The translations under genes and the position numbers were made by a program. A model generated the notes under the pieces. The model did not search any database. It had not been told where the DNA came from and saw nothing but the letters and a program-made list of their open reading frames with translations. From JBBRYB01 sp038238115 (GTDB lineage: Bacteria; Actinomycetota; Actinomycetes; Propionibacteriales; Nocardioidaceae), in contig JBBRYB010000014.1 of NCBI GenBank assembly GCA_038238115.1, positions 1 through 64,000 on the forward strand: a DNA stretch of 64,000 nucleotides, read 5' to 3'. The stretch's first letter is position 1. Each line of letters starts with the position of its first letter. Of the stretch, positions 23,834 through 33,257 are shown one piece after another.

Positions 23834-25512
23834 GGCTGTGGCCGCGCAAGAAGGTCTACGTCGACCAGCTGCCGAGGACCCACGATCTGCGCTTCGGTGC
23901 GCTCTTCGTAGTGCTCGTCGTGGCGCTGCTCGGCGGCGTGTACGCCGTCGGCTTCTTCGTGGCGGGTGACCGCCTCCCGCCGGGTACGTCCGTCGCCGGC
24001 GTGGACGTCGGAGGCATGCGCACGGGCGAGGCGCGCAACGCGCTGCAGGACAAGCTGATCCCGAGACTCTCGCAGCCCATCCGGGCCGAGGCGCTCGGCC
24101 ACACATTCACCATCGACCCGCAGCGCGCCGGGCTGACCTTCGACCTCGACGCCACGATCCATGCTGGACTGGGCGGCGAGCGGTGGGACCCGCGCCACAT
24201 GCTGCGCGTCGTGATGGGCGGTGACCCGCTGGCACCGGTCGTCGACGTCAACCATGCCGAGCTGACTTCGAGCCTTCGCCGCATCGCCAGCCGGGTCGAG
24301 CGGCGTCCTGTCGACGCCACGGTCACCTTTCCCTCAGGGCAGCCAGTGGCCACGAGCGGACAACCTGGGCTCGCCCTCGACTACGGTGATGCGGGGGAGC
24401 GGCTGAAGGAGGCCTTGCTCAACGGAGACGGCGCGATCACGCTCCCGGTCGGCAACGTCGAGCCCGACATCACATCGACAGAGGCCGCCAGCTTCGTCGC
24501 CGAAGTGGCACGGCCCGCGGTCACTCGGCCGGTTCGCATCCGCGTCGCCGACCTCGTCTTGACCGTCCAGCCACGCCAGTTCGCTTCTGCGTTGCGGGCC
24601 AGGGCGCAGCACGGCATGCTTCTGCTCGACGTCGACGCCGCTCTGCTCCAACGACGCACCCGCGGACTCATCGCGTCGCTTCCACACGACCCGATCAGCG
24701 CGAGGGTCGTTTTCCGCAACGGCCGTCCGAGGGTCCAGCCGAGCCGCAGCGGTGTCACTGTCACCCAGCAGGACTGGGCTGACGCCCTGCTCACGGCGCT
24801 GCGCCGCGGCGGCGACCCACCCCGAGCGACGGCGAAGGCGATGGCAGACAACCCGCCGCTGACGACGAGCGATGTCAGGCAGCTGGGAATCAGGGAGCGC
24901 ATCGCCAGCTCGGACCTACCCGTGGCCGTGTCCATCAACCCGAAGGCGGTGGCAAGGGTCGCCGCGCGGCTAGACGGTGCGCTGGTCCGGCCAGGGGCTG
25001 TGTTCAGCTTCCTGGATCGCGCTGGCGCCCGGGACCCCGGTGCCGCGTCGGTGGTGGCCAGTGCGACATACGCCGCGGCCTTCAAAGCCGGAATGGGCGA
25101 CCTCGTCCGCACCGACGGCCGCGTCTTCACCCACGGTTCCCTGCCCGGGCTCGACGCCTCGGTCGCGGCCCCGGACACCGACCTGCAGTGGCGCAACGGG
25201 ACCCCCTACGGTGTCTACGTCCGCACCCGGGTTGCCGACGGCGGCGCGGCCGGCCCCGACGTGGTGCACGTGCAGCTGTGGAGCACCCCCTTCCTGACCG
25301 TTCGGACACACTCGTCGAGGCGCCACGACGTCGTCCCGCAGGCGGTTCATCGAGTCACCGACCGTTCGTGCCGCCGCCGGCACGGCACGCCCGGCTTTAC
25401 CTTCAACGTCACACGAATATTCGTGCGCGGAGGTGAGCGCCGGCGGGTCGAGACGTCCCACAGCAGCTATGCGCCGGTCGACGCTATTGTCTGCGTTCGG
25501 CGGCGCCGCTGA
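23830..25512 (+). CDS. Membrane-anchored VanW/PG-binding domain protein
   Basis: 560 residues. A cytoplasmic basic start is followed by one membrane helix (FGALFVVLVVALLGGVYAVG), so the rest is outside the membrane. Two copies of the YoaR-type putative peptidoglycan-binding domain (about 65-185 and 205-320) precede a VanW domain (about 370-520): PGAVFSFLDRAG and QWRNGTPYGVYV. The usual GGGxCQ motif of VanW is replaced by GAASVVAS, so that site is altered. The C-terminus is basic with four cysteines. A cell-wall role is an inference. The start is fixed by the ATGA overlap. Confidence 0.8.
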   Translation: MRLWPRKKVYVDQLPRTHDLRFGALFVVLVVALLGGVYAVGFFVAGDRLPPGTSVAGVDVGGMRTGEARNALQDKLIPRLSQPIRAEALGHTFTIDPQRAGLTFDLDATIHAGLGGERWDPRHMLRVVMGGDPLAPVVDVNHAELTSSLRRIASRVERRPVDATVTFPSGQPVATSGQPGLALDYGDAGERLKEALLNGDGAITLPVGNVEPDITSTEAASFVAEVARPAVTRPVRIRVADLVLTVQPRQFASALRARAQHGMLLLDVDAALLQRRTRGLIASLPHDPISARVVFRNGRPRVQPSRSGVTVTQQDWADALLTALRRGGDPPRATAKAMADNPPLTTSDVRQLGIRERIASSDLPVAVSINPKAVARVAARLDGALVRPGAVFSFLDRAGARDPGAASVVASATYAAAFKAGMGDLVRTDGRVFTHGSLPGLDASVAAPDTDLQWRNGTPYGVYVRTRVADGGAAGPDVVHVQLWSTPFLTVRTHSSRRHDVVPQAVHRVTDRSCRRRHGTPGFTFNVTRIFVRGGERRRVETSHSSYAPVDAIVCVRRRR

Positions 25513-25519
25513 GTCGGGT

Positions 25520-26488
25520 TCAGCGGGGAGGACGCAGGTAGCGGTAGGTGTGATGGGTGACAAAGCCGTAGCGCGCGTACAACGCGACCGCGGCAGCGTT
25601 GTCCGGCAGCACCTGGAGGTATGCCGAGAGCGCGCCCCGCGACGCGGCCCACTCGAGGAGCGCCTCGACGATCGCGCTGCCTAAGCCGCCCCGGCGGCGT
25701 TGCGGATCGACCTCAACGGCATAGATGCCCACCCAGTCGCCTGTCACGACCGCGCGCCCGATGGCGTAGGCGGCGGACCCGATCTGAGCGAACGCCACCG
25801 TCTCGCCGCTCCCCAGCACGGCTCGCACCACCCTCGCGTCCACGCCCGAGGCTCGTCCGTAGCGGTTGAGCCAAGGTGTCGTCAGTGACTCACGGATCTC
25901 GACCTCCTCCACCTCGCTACCGGAGGCGACCCGGCGAGCCTGTGCGACTGATGCCACCTGCACGAGTGCATCGGGCTGGTGCTCACGGGCCCGGATCCAG
26001 CCGACTGCCTCCAGCTCGGCCAACCAGTCCGAGCCGACGACGGTCTGCGCGAGCACCGGCAGATCGTGTCGGGCGTAGAAGGTGGACACCCGATCCAGCG
26101 CTGCCTCGAGCGGCAGACCGGGGTCACCGGCCACGAGGACGGAATTGGCCCGACCGGTGAAGCCCGCGCCGGCGCGCAGTACCCACGCGCCGAGACGGTC
26201 GCGCTGTGGTGCCTGCCACCCGGCTTCGCAGATCTGCTGGAGGTCCGCGGCCGGGACGCGCTGGCGGATCGAGCCACGCGGCGGCACCGGCTTGGCGGTC
26301 ACGACGTCGGCTTGGCGGATACGGAAGAGCTGCCCGTCTGCGCGGCGCACAGCGATCTCGAGCTGCGACCACGACTCCAGCTGGCCGAGGACGTCGCTCA
26401 TCGCGGGGCCGCCGCTGGGTCCGGTCTGACCACGCAGCACCGTGCGCACCACCACGCGCTGGCCGACCAGGCCTGGATGCAACGCCAT
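25520..26488 (-). CDS. GNAT-family acetyltransferase with N-terminal SH3-like domain
   Basis: 322 residues. An N-terminal beta-rich segment of about 60 residues (VGQRVVVRTVLRGQTGPSGGPA) precedes two acetyltransferase-like halves. The C-terminal half carries the acetyl-CoA loop QRRRGGLGSAI (about 262-272) and ends YARYGFVTHHTYRYL. This architecture is common in Actinobacteria and has no assigned substrate. It is convergent with the VanW gene (7 bp between stops) and divergent from fdxC, the place where mycobacteria and relatives also keep acetyltransferase-like genes. Confidence 0.83.
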   Translation of the reverse strand: MALHPGLVGQRVVVRTVLRGQTGPSGGPAMSDVLGQLESWSQLEIAVRRADGQLFRIRQADVVTAKPVPPRGSIRQRVPAADLQQICEAGWQAPQRDRLGAWVLRAGAGFTGRANSVLVAGDPGLPLEAALDRVSTFYARHDLPVLAQTVVGSDWLAELEAVGWIRAREHQPDALVQVASVAQARRVASGSEVEEVEIRESLTTPWLNRYGRASGVDARVVRAVLGSGETVAFAQIGSAAYAIGRAVVTGDWVGIYAVEVDPQRRRGGLGSAIVEALLEWAASRGALSAYLQVLPDNAAAVALYARYGFVTHHTYRYLRPPR

Positions 26489-26597
26489 CGGGCTCCCGTC
26501 AGCTGGACCCTGAGTTCGAGGAAAGGGACCGGCCGTAGATACTAGTGGGGTGCATCGTCGCCCGCGGGTGACGTACCCCTGATCGAGGAGGACGAAG

Positions 26598-26924
26598 GTG
26601 ACCTACGTCATCGCGCAGCCGTGTGTGGACCTGAAGGACCGCGCCTGCGTCGACGAGTGTCCTGTCGACTGCATCTACGAGGGCAAGCGGATGCTGTATA
26701 TCCATCCCGACGAGTGCGTCGACTGCGGAGCCTGCGAGCCGGTCTGTCCCGTCGAGGCGATCTTCTACGAAGACGACACGCCCGAGAAGTGGAAGGACTA
26801 CTACGCCGCCAACGTCGAGTTCTTCGATGACCTGGGCTCACCGGGTGGTGCCGCCAAGCTCGGCGTGATCGACAAGGACCACCCCACCGTTGCGGCTCTT
26901 CCGCCGCAGAGCCACGACGAGTGA
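26598..26924 (+). CDS. fdxC: 7Fe ferredoxin (FdxC type)
   Basis: 108 residues; a small cytosolic electron carrier with one [3Fe-4S] and one [4Fe-4S] cluster. Cysteines at 9, 17, 21, 40, 43, 46 and 50 fit the actinobacterial/Azotobacter-type 7Fe pattern; C25 is additional. The C-terminal extension (about 50-108) is typical. GGAGG sits before the GTG start. The pairing fdxC-dapC is the same as Rv1177-Rv1178. Confidence 0.93.
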   Translation: MTYVIAQPCVDLKDRACVDECPVDCIYEGKRMLYIHPDECVDCGACEPVCPVEAIFYEDDTPEKWKDYYAANVEFFDDLGSPGGAAKLGVIDKDHPTVAALPPQSHDE

Positions 26925-26939
26925 GCCCCCACCTACGAC

Positions 26940-28139
26940 GTGGACTCCCGGGCCGCCGCCGCGCCGCCTGACCCGCCCGAGTCGGCGGCGCAGTCTGGTT
27001 CTGCCGACACCTCATGGGCGCCGCCGGGGCACCGGGATGGTGCCTCATCGCTCGCCCCGCCGCATCTGCCGGAGTTCCCCTGGGACCGGCTTCGCACGCT
27101 CAAGGAGCGGGCGTCCGCGCATCGCGACGGCCTGGTCGACCTGTCCGTCGGCACCCCCGTCGACCCGACCCCACGCGTCATCCAAGAGGCACTGCGTGAC
27201 GCGGCGGACTCGCCCGGCTACCCCACCGTTTGGGGGACGCCTGAGCTCAGACGCGCGATCCGGGACTACCTGCGGCGCCGGTGTGGCTCGGTCGAGCTGG
27301 ACGACGACTGCGTGCTGCCCACGCTGGGTTCGAAGGAGCTCGTCGCGGCACTGCCCGCCCAGCTGGGCGTGGGTCCGGGCCACACCGTGCTCGTCCCCGA
27401 GATTGCCTATCCGACGTACGCCGTCGGGGCACTGCTCGCCGGAGCCGACTACCTCGCCAGCGACTCCACCTTGTCGGTAGGTCCGCGACAGGTGCCGCTG
27501 GTCTGGCTCAACTCACCGGGCAATCCCACCGGCCGCGTGCTGCCCGTGGAGCACCTGCGCAAGGTGCTGACGTGGGCCCGCGAACGTGGTGCCGTCGTCG
27601 CCTCAGACGAGTGCTACCTCGAGTCGGCCTGGGAGACCGAACCGGTGTCGCTGCTCGACCCAGCCGTCAACGAAGGCTCGCTGGACTCCGTGCTTGCGGT
27701 GCACTCGCTGTCGAAGCGCTCGAACGTCGCGGGCTATCGGGCGGCGTTCATCGCCGGCGACCCGACCATCGTCACCGGGCTGCGGGAGATCCGCAAGCAC
27801 GCCGGGGCGATGGTTCCTGGTCCCGTGCAGCACGCCATGCGGGCCGCGCTCGACGACGACGCTCACATCGAGGAGCAGCGCCAGCGCTACCTCGAGCGTC
27901 GAGGTCTGCTCCGCCGCGCACTCGAGCGAGCGGGTTTCCGGATCGACCACTCCGAGGCCTCGCTCTACCTCTGGGCTACGCGCGGTGAGCCCTGCATGGA
28001 CACCGTCGGCTGGTTCGCCGAGCGGGGGGTCCTCGTCGCGCCCGGCGACTTCTACGGCCCGACCGGGGCGGCGCACGTGCGGGTCGCGTTCACCGCGACC
28101 GACGAGCGCATCCACTCCGCCGCCCGCCGCCTCACCTGA
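26940..28139 (+). CDS. dapC: Succinyldiaminopimelate transaminase
   Basis: 399 residues, fold-type I aminotransferase. It makes N-succinyl-LL-2,6-diaminopimelate in the lysine/diaminopimelate pathway. Recognised by LVDLSVGTPVDPTP near the N-terminus, LNSPGNPTGRVLP (cofactor-binding loop), SDECYLE and HSLSKRSNVAGYR with the Schiff-base lysine. It is 15 bp after fdxC. The GTG start gives an Ala/Pro-rich leader of about 35 residues not found in all homologues, so initiation may be internal. Confidence 0.9.
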   Translation: MDSRAAAAPPDPPESAAQSGSADTSWAPPGHRDGASSLAPPHLPEFPWDRLRTLKERASAHRDGLVDLSVGTPVDPTPRVIQEALRDAADSPGYPTVWGTPELRRAIRDYLRRRCGSVELDDDCVLPTLGSKELVAALPAQLGVGPGHTVLVPEIAYPTYAVGALLAGADYLASDSTLSVGPRQVPLVWLNSPGNPTGRVLPVEHLRKVLTWARERGAVVASDECYLESAWETEPVSLLDPAVNEGSLDSVLAVHSLSKRSNVAGYRAAFIAGDPTIVTGLREIRKHAGAMVPGPVQHAMRAALDDDAHIEEQRQRYLERRGLLRRALERAGFRIDHSEASLYLWATRGEPCMDTVGWFAERGVLVAPGDFYGPTGAAHVRVAFTATDERIHSAARRLT

Positions 28140-28162
28140 CCTCTCGGCAGGAGCGCGGAGCC

Positions 28163-29137
28163 CTAGGCGACGTCGACGTGGACGTGGTCGCGGTGCTCGA
28201 GGACGGCAAGCGTAGACGCGCTGGCGCCAGCAGTGCCTTGGGGTGGGACGTAGGGGCGCCAGCCTTCCTGCGACCTGTTGCCCGCCGACCAGATGCGGCC
28301 GTCGAAGATCACGTGCGAGATCGTCAGTCGGCGGGCGTTCGCGACGAGGTACTGTGCCACTACCCATCCCCGTCGCACGTTCTCAGCGCTGACGGGCCGG
28401 AAGAAGATATCGATCGCGCGGCCCTCGTAGTGGGCCGAGCCCCGCATATGTCCTGCCGTGACACCGCCCGGCGCGAACCCTCCGAGTGGCAGGTCGCCGA
28501 ACGCCGCGGCGAGGTCCGCGCGCACGGCGTCAGCCCGACGGGTCAGACCGCCGGGCTGCTCCTGCTGAGCGGAGACATCTGGTGCGTGGACGACGCACGT
28601 GAACGCCGCATCGCTGTAGCCCGACATGGCGCTGGCGACCGCGCGGCCATCGGCCTCGTGGTCGGCGTACGCCTGCGGAAACCCGGATCTCTGCACCTGC
28701 TGGGCGGCGTCGGTGATCTGCATGTCCTGGTAGCCGTCCACCTTGACCAATGCGTCGTAGAACGCGTTGGCCGCGTAAAAGGGGTCCATGACCTGCTTGG
28801 CGGTACCCCAGCCCTGGCTGGGCCGCTGCTGGAACAGGCCGAGGGAGTCCCGGTCTCCCTCATGAAGGTTCTCGAGCTTCGACTCTTGATATGCCGTCGT
28901 GATCGCGATCGTGAGAGCACGTGCCGGCAGGCCCCGCCGTTCGGCCACGGCAGCGATGATCGAGGTGTTCTCCGCCTGGCTCGTGGAGAGTGCGACCACG
29001 TGTCCGCCGACCGTGGCGCTGCACCCTTCGGGGTCTGGCAGCGGACCCAAACCGGCATTCAGGGCGGCATACACACCTACCGACGCCGCTGCGATCGCGG
29101 CGACTCCGAGCGCAACGGTAACGCGACCCCTAGCCAT
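28163..29137 (-). CDS. Membrane-anchored lytic-transglycosylase-like protein
   Basis: 324 residues. One N-terminal helix (VTVALGVAAIAAASVGVYAA) anchors an external domain. Residues about 65-150 have a lysozyme-like pattern, with a possible catalytic Glu in TAYQESKLENL and DSLGLFQQRPSQGWG. A C-terminal region has HYEGRAIDIFFRP and ends HRDHVHVDV, histidine motifs like those of M15/D-Ala-type peptidase folds. Substrate is probably cell wall (inference). ATG 29137 is chosen because it begins the basic-hydrophobic anchor. It lies 5 bp after dapD on the same strand. Confidence 0.7.
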   Translation of the reverse strand: MARGRVTVALGVAAIAAASVGVYAALNAGLGPLPDPEGCSATVGGHVVALSTSQAENTSIIAAVAERRGLPARALTIAITTAYQESKLENLHEGDRDSLGLFQQRPSQGWGTAKQVMDPFYAANAFYDALVKVDGYQDMQITDAAQQVQRSGFPQAYADHEADGRAVASAMSGYSDAAFTCVVHAPDVSAQQEQPGGLTRRADAVRADLAAAFGDLPLGGFAPGGVTAGHMRGSAHYEGRAIDIFFRPVSAENVRRGWVVAQYLVANARRLTISHVIFDGRIWSAGNRSQEGWRPYVPPQGTAGASASTLAVLEHRDHVHVDVA

Positions 29138-29142
29138 GCTCT

Positions 29143-30087
29143 TCAGACATTGCTGTGAAGGGCGGCGTTGAGCGCGATGCCCTCGCTGGTGCGTCGCACC
29201 GCCTCGATGCCGCCGGTGAGGCTGTTCTGCCAGAACAGCCAGCCGGACTGGCCGGAGAGCTCGCGCGCCTTGACGACGGAACCGTCCGGCAACGTCAGCT
29301 TGGTACCCGCTGTCACATAGCACCCGGCGGCCACGACGCAGTCGTCGCCGAGCGAGATGCCGAGGCCGGCGTTGGCACCCAGCAGGCAGCGCTCACCGAT
29401 GGACACGACCTGCCTGCCACCGCCCGACAGCGTGCCCATGACCGAGGCGCCGCCGCCCACGTCGGAGCCCTCGCCGACCACGACGCCCGCAGAAACGCGG
29501 CCCTCGATCATCGACGAACCGAGGGTCCCGGCATTGAAGTTGACGAAGCCTTCGTGCATGACTGTGGTGCCGGGGGCGAGGTGGGCGCCAAGGCGGACCC
29601 GGTCGCCGTCGCTGATCCGCACGCCGGTGGGGACGACGTAGTCGAGCATGCGGGGGAACTTGTCGACGCCGTACACCTGGAGGTCTTTGCCTGCCTCACG
29701 GGCCCGGAGCCGGGTGTGCTCGAACCCTTCGACGGAACATGGACCGAGCGTGGTCCAGACGACGTTCGTGAGCAGACCGAAGACGCCGTCGAGATTCTGA
29801 CCGTGGGGCCGCACGAGGCGGTGGCTGAGCAGGTGCAGCCGAAGCCAGACGTCGATCGGGTCTTGTGGAGGAGCCGACAGGTCGTCGATGACGACGTGAC
29901 GGACCGTGCCTGTGACCTCGCGAATGTCGTCGTGACCCTCGAGGGAGGCGAGGATCGACGGGGTATGCCAGTCACCGTCCGGAGCGGTGCCGAGGGCCGG
30001 CTCGGGAAACCACACGTCGAGCACAGCGCCGCCCGCGTCAAGGCTCGCGAGACCGAAACCCCAGGCCGAGTTCGCTGTCTGCGTCAC
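29143..30087 (-). CDS. dapD: Tetrahydrodipicolinate N-succinyltransferase
   Basis: 314 residues; transfers succinyl from succinyl-CoA to tetrahydrodipicolinate. It has the long actinobacterial N-terminal domain followed by left-handed beta-helix hexapeptide repeats, with the MHEGFVNFNAGT and GANAGLGISLGDDC segments. GTG 30087 begins VTQTANSAWGFGL, the usual start. Together with dapE (divergent) and dapC it gives three steps of the succinylase branch in one locus. Confidence 0.94.
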   Translation of the reverse strand: MTQTANSAWGFGLASLDAGGAVLDVWFPEPALGTAPDGDWHTPSILASLEGHDDIREVTGTVRHVVIDDLSAPPQDPIDVWLRLHLLSHRLVRPHGQNLDGVFGLLTNVVWTTLGPCSVEGFEHTRLRAREAGKDLQVYGVDKFPRMLDYVVPTGVRISDGDRVRLGAHLAPGTTVMHEGFVNFNAGTLGSSMIEGRVSAGVVVGEGSDVGGGASVMGTLSGGGRQVVSIGERCLLGANAGLGISLGDDCVVAAGCYVTAGTKLTLPDGSVVKARELSGQSGWLFWQNSLTGGIEAVRRTSEGIALNAALHSNV

Positions 30088-30188
30088 CCCACCACGGTAC
30101 CGACCTCGAAACCCGCGGCCGCCGAGCAGGGCAGGAGCAGCCTGGCGCCGAGCCGGCACCGGGCCACCCGGCGGGCGCGGCTGACACA

Positions 30189-31256
30189 ATGACCGCCATG
30201 CCCGCCCTCGATCTGAACGCTGACGTCGTCAGCCTTACTGCCGCCCTGGTCGACATCGAGTCGGTGAGCGGCAACGAGGAGCCGATCACCGACGCCATTG
30301 AGGAGGTGCTGTCGTCGGTCGGCTGGCTGGAGCTGTGGCGCCACCAGAATTCGCTCGTCGCGCGCACCACGCACGGCCATGGCGAACGCGTGGTGATCGC
30401 AGGGCATGTCGACACGGTTCCGCTCAACGACAACCTGCCCTCCCGTATCGACGGCGACCATCTGCACGGCCTCGGGTCGTGTGACATGAAGGGAGGTGTC
30501 GCGGTGGCGCTCATCCTCGCGTCGTCGCTGGCCGAGCCGCGGCGTGACGTCACCTATGTCTTCTACGAGGCGGAGGAGGTCGAGGCGGCGCGCAACGGCC
30601 TGTCGCTCATCGCGACGGAGCGTCCGGAGATGCTGGCAGCGGACTTCGCCGTACTCATGGAGCCTTCCAACGCGGTCGTCGAGGCCGGCTGCCAAGGCAC
30701 CCTGCAGGTCGACATCTTGACGACCGGTGCGCGCGCACACAGCGCCCGGTCGTGGAAGGGCACGAACGCCATCCACGCCGCCGCCGACGTGATGACGCGG
30801 TTGACGGCGTACCAGCCGCGCGAACCCGTCATCGACGGGCTCCGCTACCACGAGGGCCTCAACGCGGTCGGCATCAGCGGCGGAGTGGCCGCAAACGTCG
30901 TCCCCGACGGATGCACGGTGAGCGTCAACTACAGGTTCGCCCCCGATCGCGGGGTGGAGGAGGCGGAGGAGCACGTCCGGGCGGTGTTCGAGGGATACGA
31001 CGTCGTGGTCCGCGATTCCGCGCCGGGTGCGCTGCCCGGCCTGGAGCGGCCGGCCGCCGCTGCCTTCCTCGGTGCGGTCGGCGGCACGGCGAACCCGAAG
31101 TTCGGCTGGACCGACGTCTCTCGTTTCAGCGCGTTGGGCGTCCCGGCCGTCAACTTCGGGCCGGGCGACCCCGAACTGGCGCACACGCGGGCCGAGCGGG
31201 TCCCGGTCGGACAGCTTCACTCGTGCCTGGAGCAGATGAGCGCATGGCTGTCCTGA
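30189..31256 (+). CDS. dapE: Succinyl-diaminopimelate desuccinylase
   Basis: 355 residues, M20-family dinuclear zinc amidohydrolase that frees LL-diaminopimelate. GHVDTVPLNDN and GLGSCDMKGG hold metal-binding His and Asp, the EAEEVE glutamates follow, and GPGDPELAHTRAERV is the C-terminal zinc site. It is divergent from dapD across 101 bp, as in Rv1201c/Rv1202. Either ATG 30189 or the ATG three codons later could start it. Confidence 0.93.
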   Translation: MTAMPALDLNADVVSLTAALVDIESVSGNEEPITDAIEEVLSSVGWLELWRHQNSLVARTTHGHGERVVIAGHVDTVPLNDNLPSRIDGDHLHGLGSCDMKGGVAVALILASSLAEPRRDVTYVFYEAEEVEAARNGLSLIATERPEMLAADFAVLMEPSNAVVEAGCQGTLQVDILTTGARAHSARSWKGTNAIHAAADVMTRLTAYQPREPVIDGLRYHEGLNAVGISGGVAANVVPDGCTVSVNYRFAPDRGVEEAEEHVRAVFEGYDVVVRDSAPGALPGLERPAAAAFLGAVGGTANPKFGWTDVSRFSALGVPAVNFGPGDPELAHTRAERVPVGQLHSCLEQMSAWLS

Positions 31257-31334
31257 GGGCGGCGACTGTCCGGGTGGTGTCCGGAGCCGCTCGTTGCGGC
31301 CCAGGGCGGCACGGCGGTCGCTAAGTTGGGATCC

Positions 31335-32135
31335 ATGACTGACGGGAATCCGCCCAAACCGACGGAGCGACGGCACGGCCCGGTCATCATGCGTCGCGGC
31401 CAGGTGTCGTCCTCGACCACTGACCAACGGCTGCTGGACTCCGGTGGACCCACCGACTGGGTGCACACCGACACCTGGCGGGTGATGCGAATTCAGGCTG
31501 AGTTTGTCGAGGGGTTCGGGTCGCTCGCCGAACTGGGGCCGGCCATCTCCGTCTTCGGATCTGCCCGCAGCCGGCCCGCCGACCGCGACTACGACCAGGG
31601 CGTCGCGCTCGGCCGGGCGTTGGCGCGGGCCGGCTTTGCGGTGATCACCGGGGGCGGTCCCGGCGCCATGGAGGCCGCGAACATGGGAGCCTCCCAGGCT
31701 GGAGGTGTGTCGGTCGGGCTGGGCATCGAGCTGCCCTTCGAGTCAGGTCTCAACGAGTGGGTCGACATCGGGATCAACTTCCGCTACTTCTTCGCCCGCA
31801 AGACCATGTTCGTGAAGTATGCGCAGGGGTTCGTCTCCCTTCCGGGCGGGTTCGGCACGTTCGACGAGATCTTCGAGGCGGTGACGCTGGTGCAGACGCA
31901 GAAGGTGACGTCGTTCCCGATCGTCTTGGTGGGGACCGACTACTGGGGCGGTCTGCTCGGCTGGATGCGGGATGTGGTGTTTGCCGACGGCAAGATCAAC
32001 GACAAGGACCTCAACCTGCTCCAGGTGACCGACGATGTCGACGAGGCGGTGTCCATCATGGTCGAGGCGCAGAGCGAACGCGGCCTCGCGGCCGGGTCCG
32101 GGCAGAGCCCCGTCGAACCGCATACGCCCGAGTGA
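31335..32135 (+). CDS. LOG-family (TIGR00730) Rossmann protein
   Basis: 266 residues; similar to Rv1205. The LOG signature PGGFGTFDE and the conserved R/K of FARKTMFVKY are present. Family members hydrolyse cytokinin ribotides or other nucleoside monophosphates (LONELY GUY activity). ATG 31335 is preferred over the TTG 9 bp upstream. An N-terminal extension of about 65 residues precedes the first strand (AISVFGSARSRP), as in many actinobacterial homologues. Downstream lies a strong hairpin, then folP2 on the opposite strand. Confidence 0.88.
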   Translation: MTDGNPPKPTERRHGPVIMRRGQVSSSTTDQRLLDSGGPTDWVHTDTWRVMRIQAEFVEGFGSLAELGPAISVFGSARSRPADRDYDQGVALGRALARAGFAVITGGGPGAMEAANMGASQAGGVSVGLGIELPFESGLNEWVDIGINFRYFFARKTMFVKYAQGFVSLPGGFGTFDEIFEAVTLVQTQKVTSFPIVLVGTDYWGGLLGWMRDVVFADGKINDKDLNLLQVTDDVDEAVSIMVEAQSERGLAAGSGQSPVEPHTPE

Positions 32136-32242
32136 TAACTGCGACGGCGCCAAGAGAGCCGCCCGCGACGGGGCCAGGTCACGCCAGCAAGGCATGAGCG
32201 CGGAGCGCCTTGCCCCCGCGCTTGGCGGAGTGGGAGGGATTG

Positions 32243-32284
32243 CACATGGCAGCTACCCCATCCGCCTGGCGGATCTGCCATGTG
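32243..32284. terminator. Long hairpin between convergent LOG and folP2 genes
   Basis: CACATGGCAG (32243-32252) pairs with CTGCCATGTG (32275-32284), and directly inside ATCCGCC (32260-32266) pairs with GGCGGAT (32268-32274). That makes a 17-bp stem with a 7-base bulge and a minimal loop. It sits between two stop codons of convergent genes, so a shared terminator is likely, though no U-tract follows. A second TGTGAAC lies 20 bp to the right. Confidence 0.5.
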
Positions 32285-32333
32285 AACACTGCACATTCCT
32301 TGTGAACATGGCAAACACAGCCGGCGGGGAGGG

Positions 32334-33197
32334 TCAGGGGAGGCCGCGAAGCGCCGAGGCGGGCAGCCGGGTGCCTTGGATCGAGGCGACCATGTCGAGC
32401 ACCTGGCGGGTCGCCGCGACCTCATGAGCCCGGAAGACGCGGGCGCCCAGCCAGGCCGAGACTGCAGTGGCGGCCAGCGTGCCGTTGCCGCGCTGGTCGA
32501 CAGGCAGGTCGAGCGTTTCGCCGATGAAGTCCTTGTTGGACAAGGCGACCAGCACAGGCCAGCCGGTGGCCACCAGCCGGTCGAGCCGGCGGGTCAGCTC
32601 CAGCGAATGGTAGGTGTTCTTGCCGAAGTCGTGAGTCGGGTCGATCAGGATCGCGTCGGGCCGCACGCCGAGCTCCACGGCCCGATCCGCCGCCGCTGTC
32701 ACGGTGTCGATCACGTGGGCCACCACGTCGTCGTACTCGGGTCGGCGCGGCTGCGTCCTCGGTGCCAGCCCGCCGGTGTGGCTGCATACGAGACCGACGC
32801 CGAACTCAGCCGCCACCTCGGCCACCTCGGGGTCGGCGCCCGCCCAGGCGTCGTTGAGCAGGTCCGCCCCACGGTGGCACAGCTCGCGCGCCACGGCGGC
32901 CCGCCAGGTGTCCACGCTGATGACGAGGTCGGGATAGGCCGCTCTGACGGTGTCGACGAAGTCGGCGGTACGCCGTAGCTCCTCCGTGATCCCGACGTCG
33001 TCGCCCGCCCCGGCCTTGACGCCGCCGATGTCGACAATGTCCGCGCCCTCGTCGACCACCTGGCGCACTCGGTCGAGCGCAGCCTCGGTGCGGTAGGTCG
33101 CTCCCGCGTCGTAGAACGAGTCCGGGGTGCGGTTCACGATGGCCATGACCGCCGTGGTTTCAGCCGCGAAGGCGCGCCCGCCCAGCATCAGTGCCAC
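32334..33197 (-). CDS. folP2: Dihydropteroate synthase homologue, FolP2 type
   Basis: 287 residues, TIM-barrel fold. N-R-T-P-D-S-F (about 22-28), SVDTWRAAVA and NDAWAG follow the DHPS plan. However, the canonical GGESTRPG loop is GGVKAGAGDDV, as in mycobacterial Rv1207/FolP2. Mycobacterial FolP2 has been reported to lack DHPS activity, so a role in folate synthesis should not be assumed. The strand is opposite to its neighbours, unlike in Mycobacterium. GTG 33197 is the longest start; ATG three codons in is possible. Confidence 0.85.
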   Translation of the reverse strand: MALMLGGRAFAAETTAVMAIVNRTPDSFYDAGATYRTEAALDRVRQVVDEGADIVDIGGVKAGAGDDVGITEELRRTADFVDTVRAAYPDLVISVDTWRAAVARELCHRGADLLNDAWAGADPEVAEVAAEFGVGLVCSHTGGLAPRTQPRRPEYDDVVAHVIDTVTAAADRAVELGVRPDAILIDPTHDFGKNTYHSLELTRRLDRLVATGWPVLVALSNKDFIGETLDLPVDQRGNGTLAATAVSAWLGARVFRAHEVAATRQVLDMVASIQGTRLPASALRGLP

Positions 33198-33257
33198 GGC
33201 TGCTCCTCACCCGATCGCGGCTGTCCGCGCCTCAAGCGTGGCACGATCGACCGTGTG

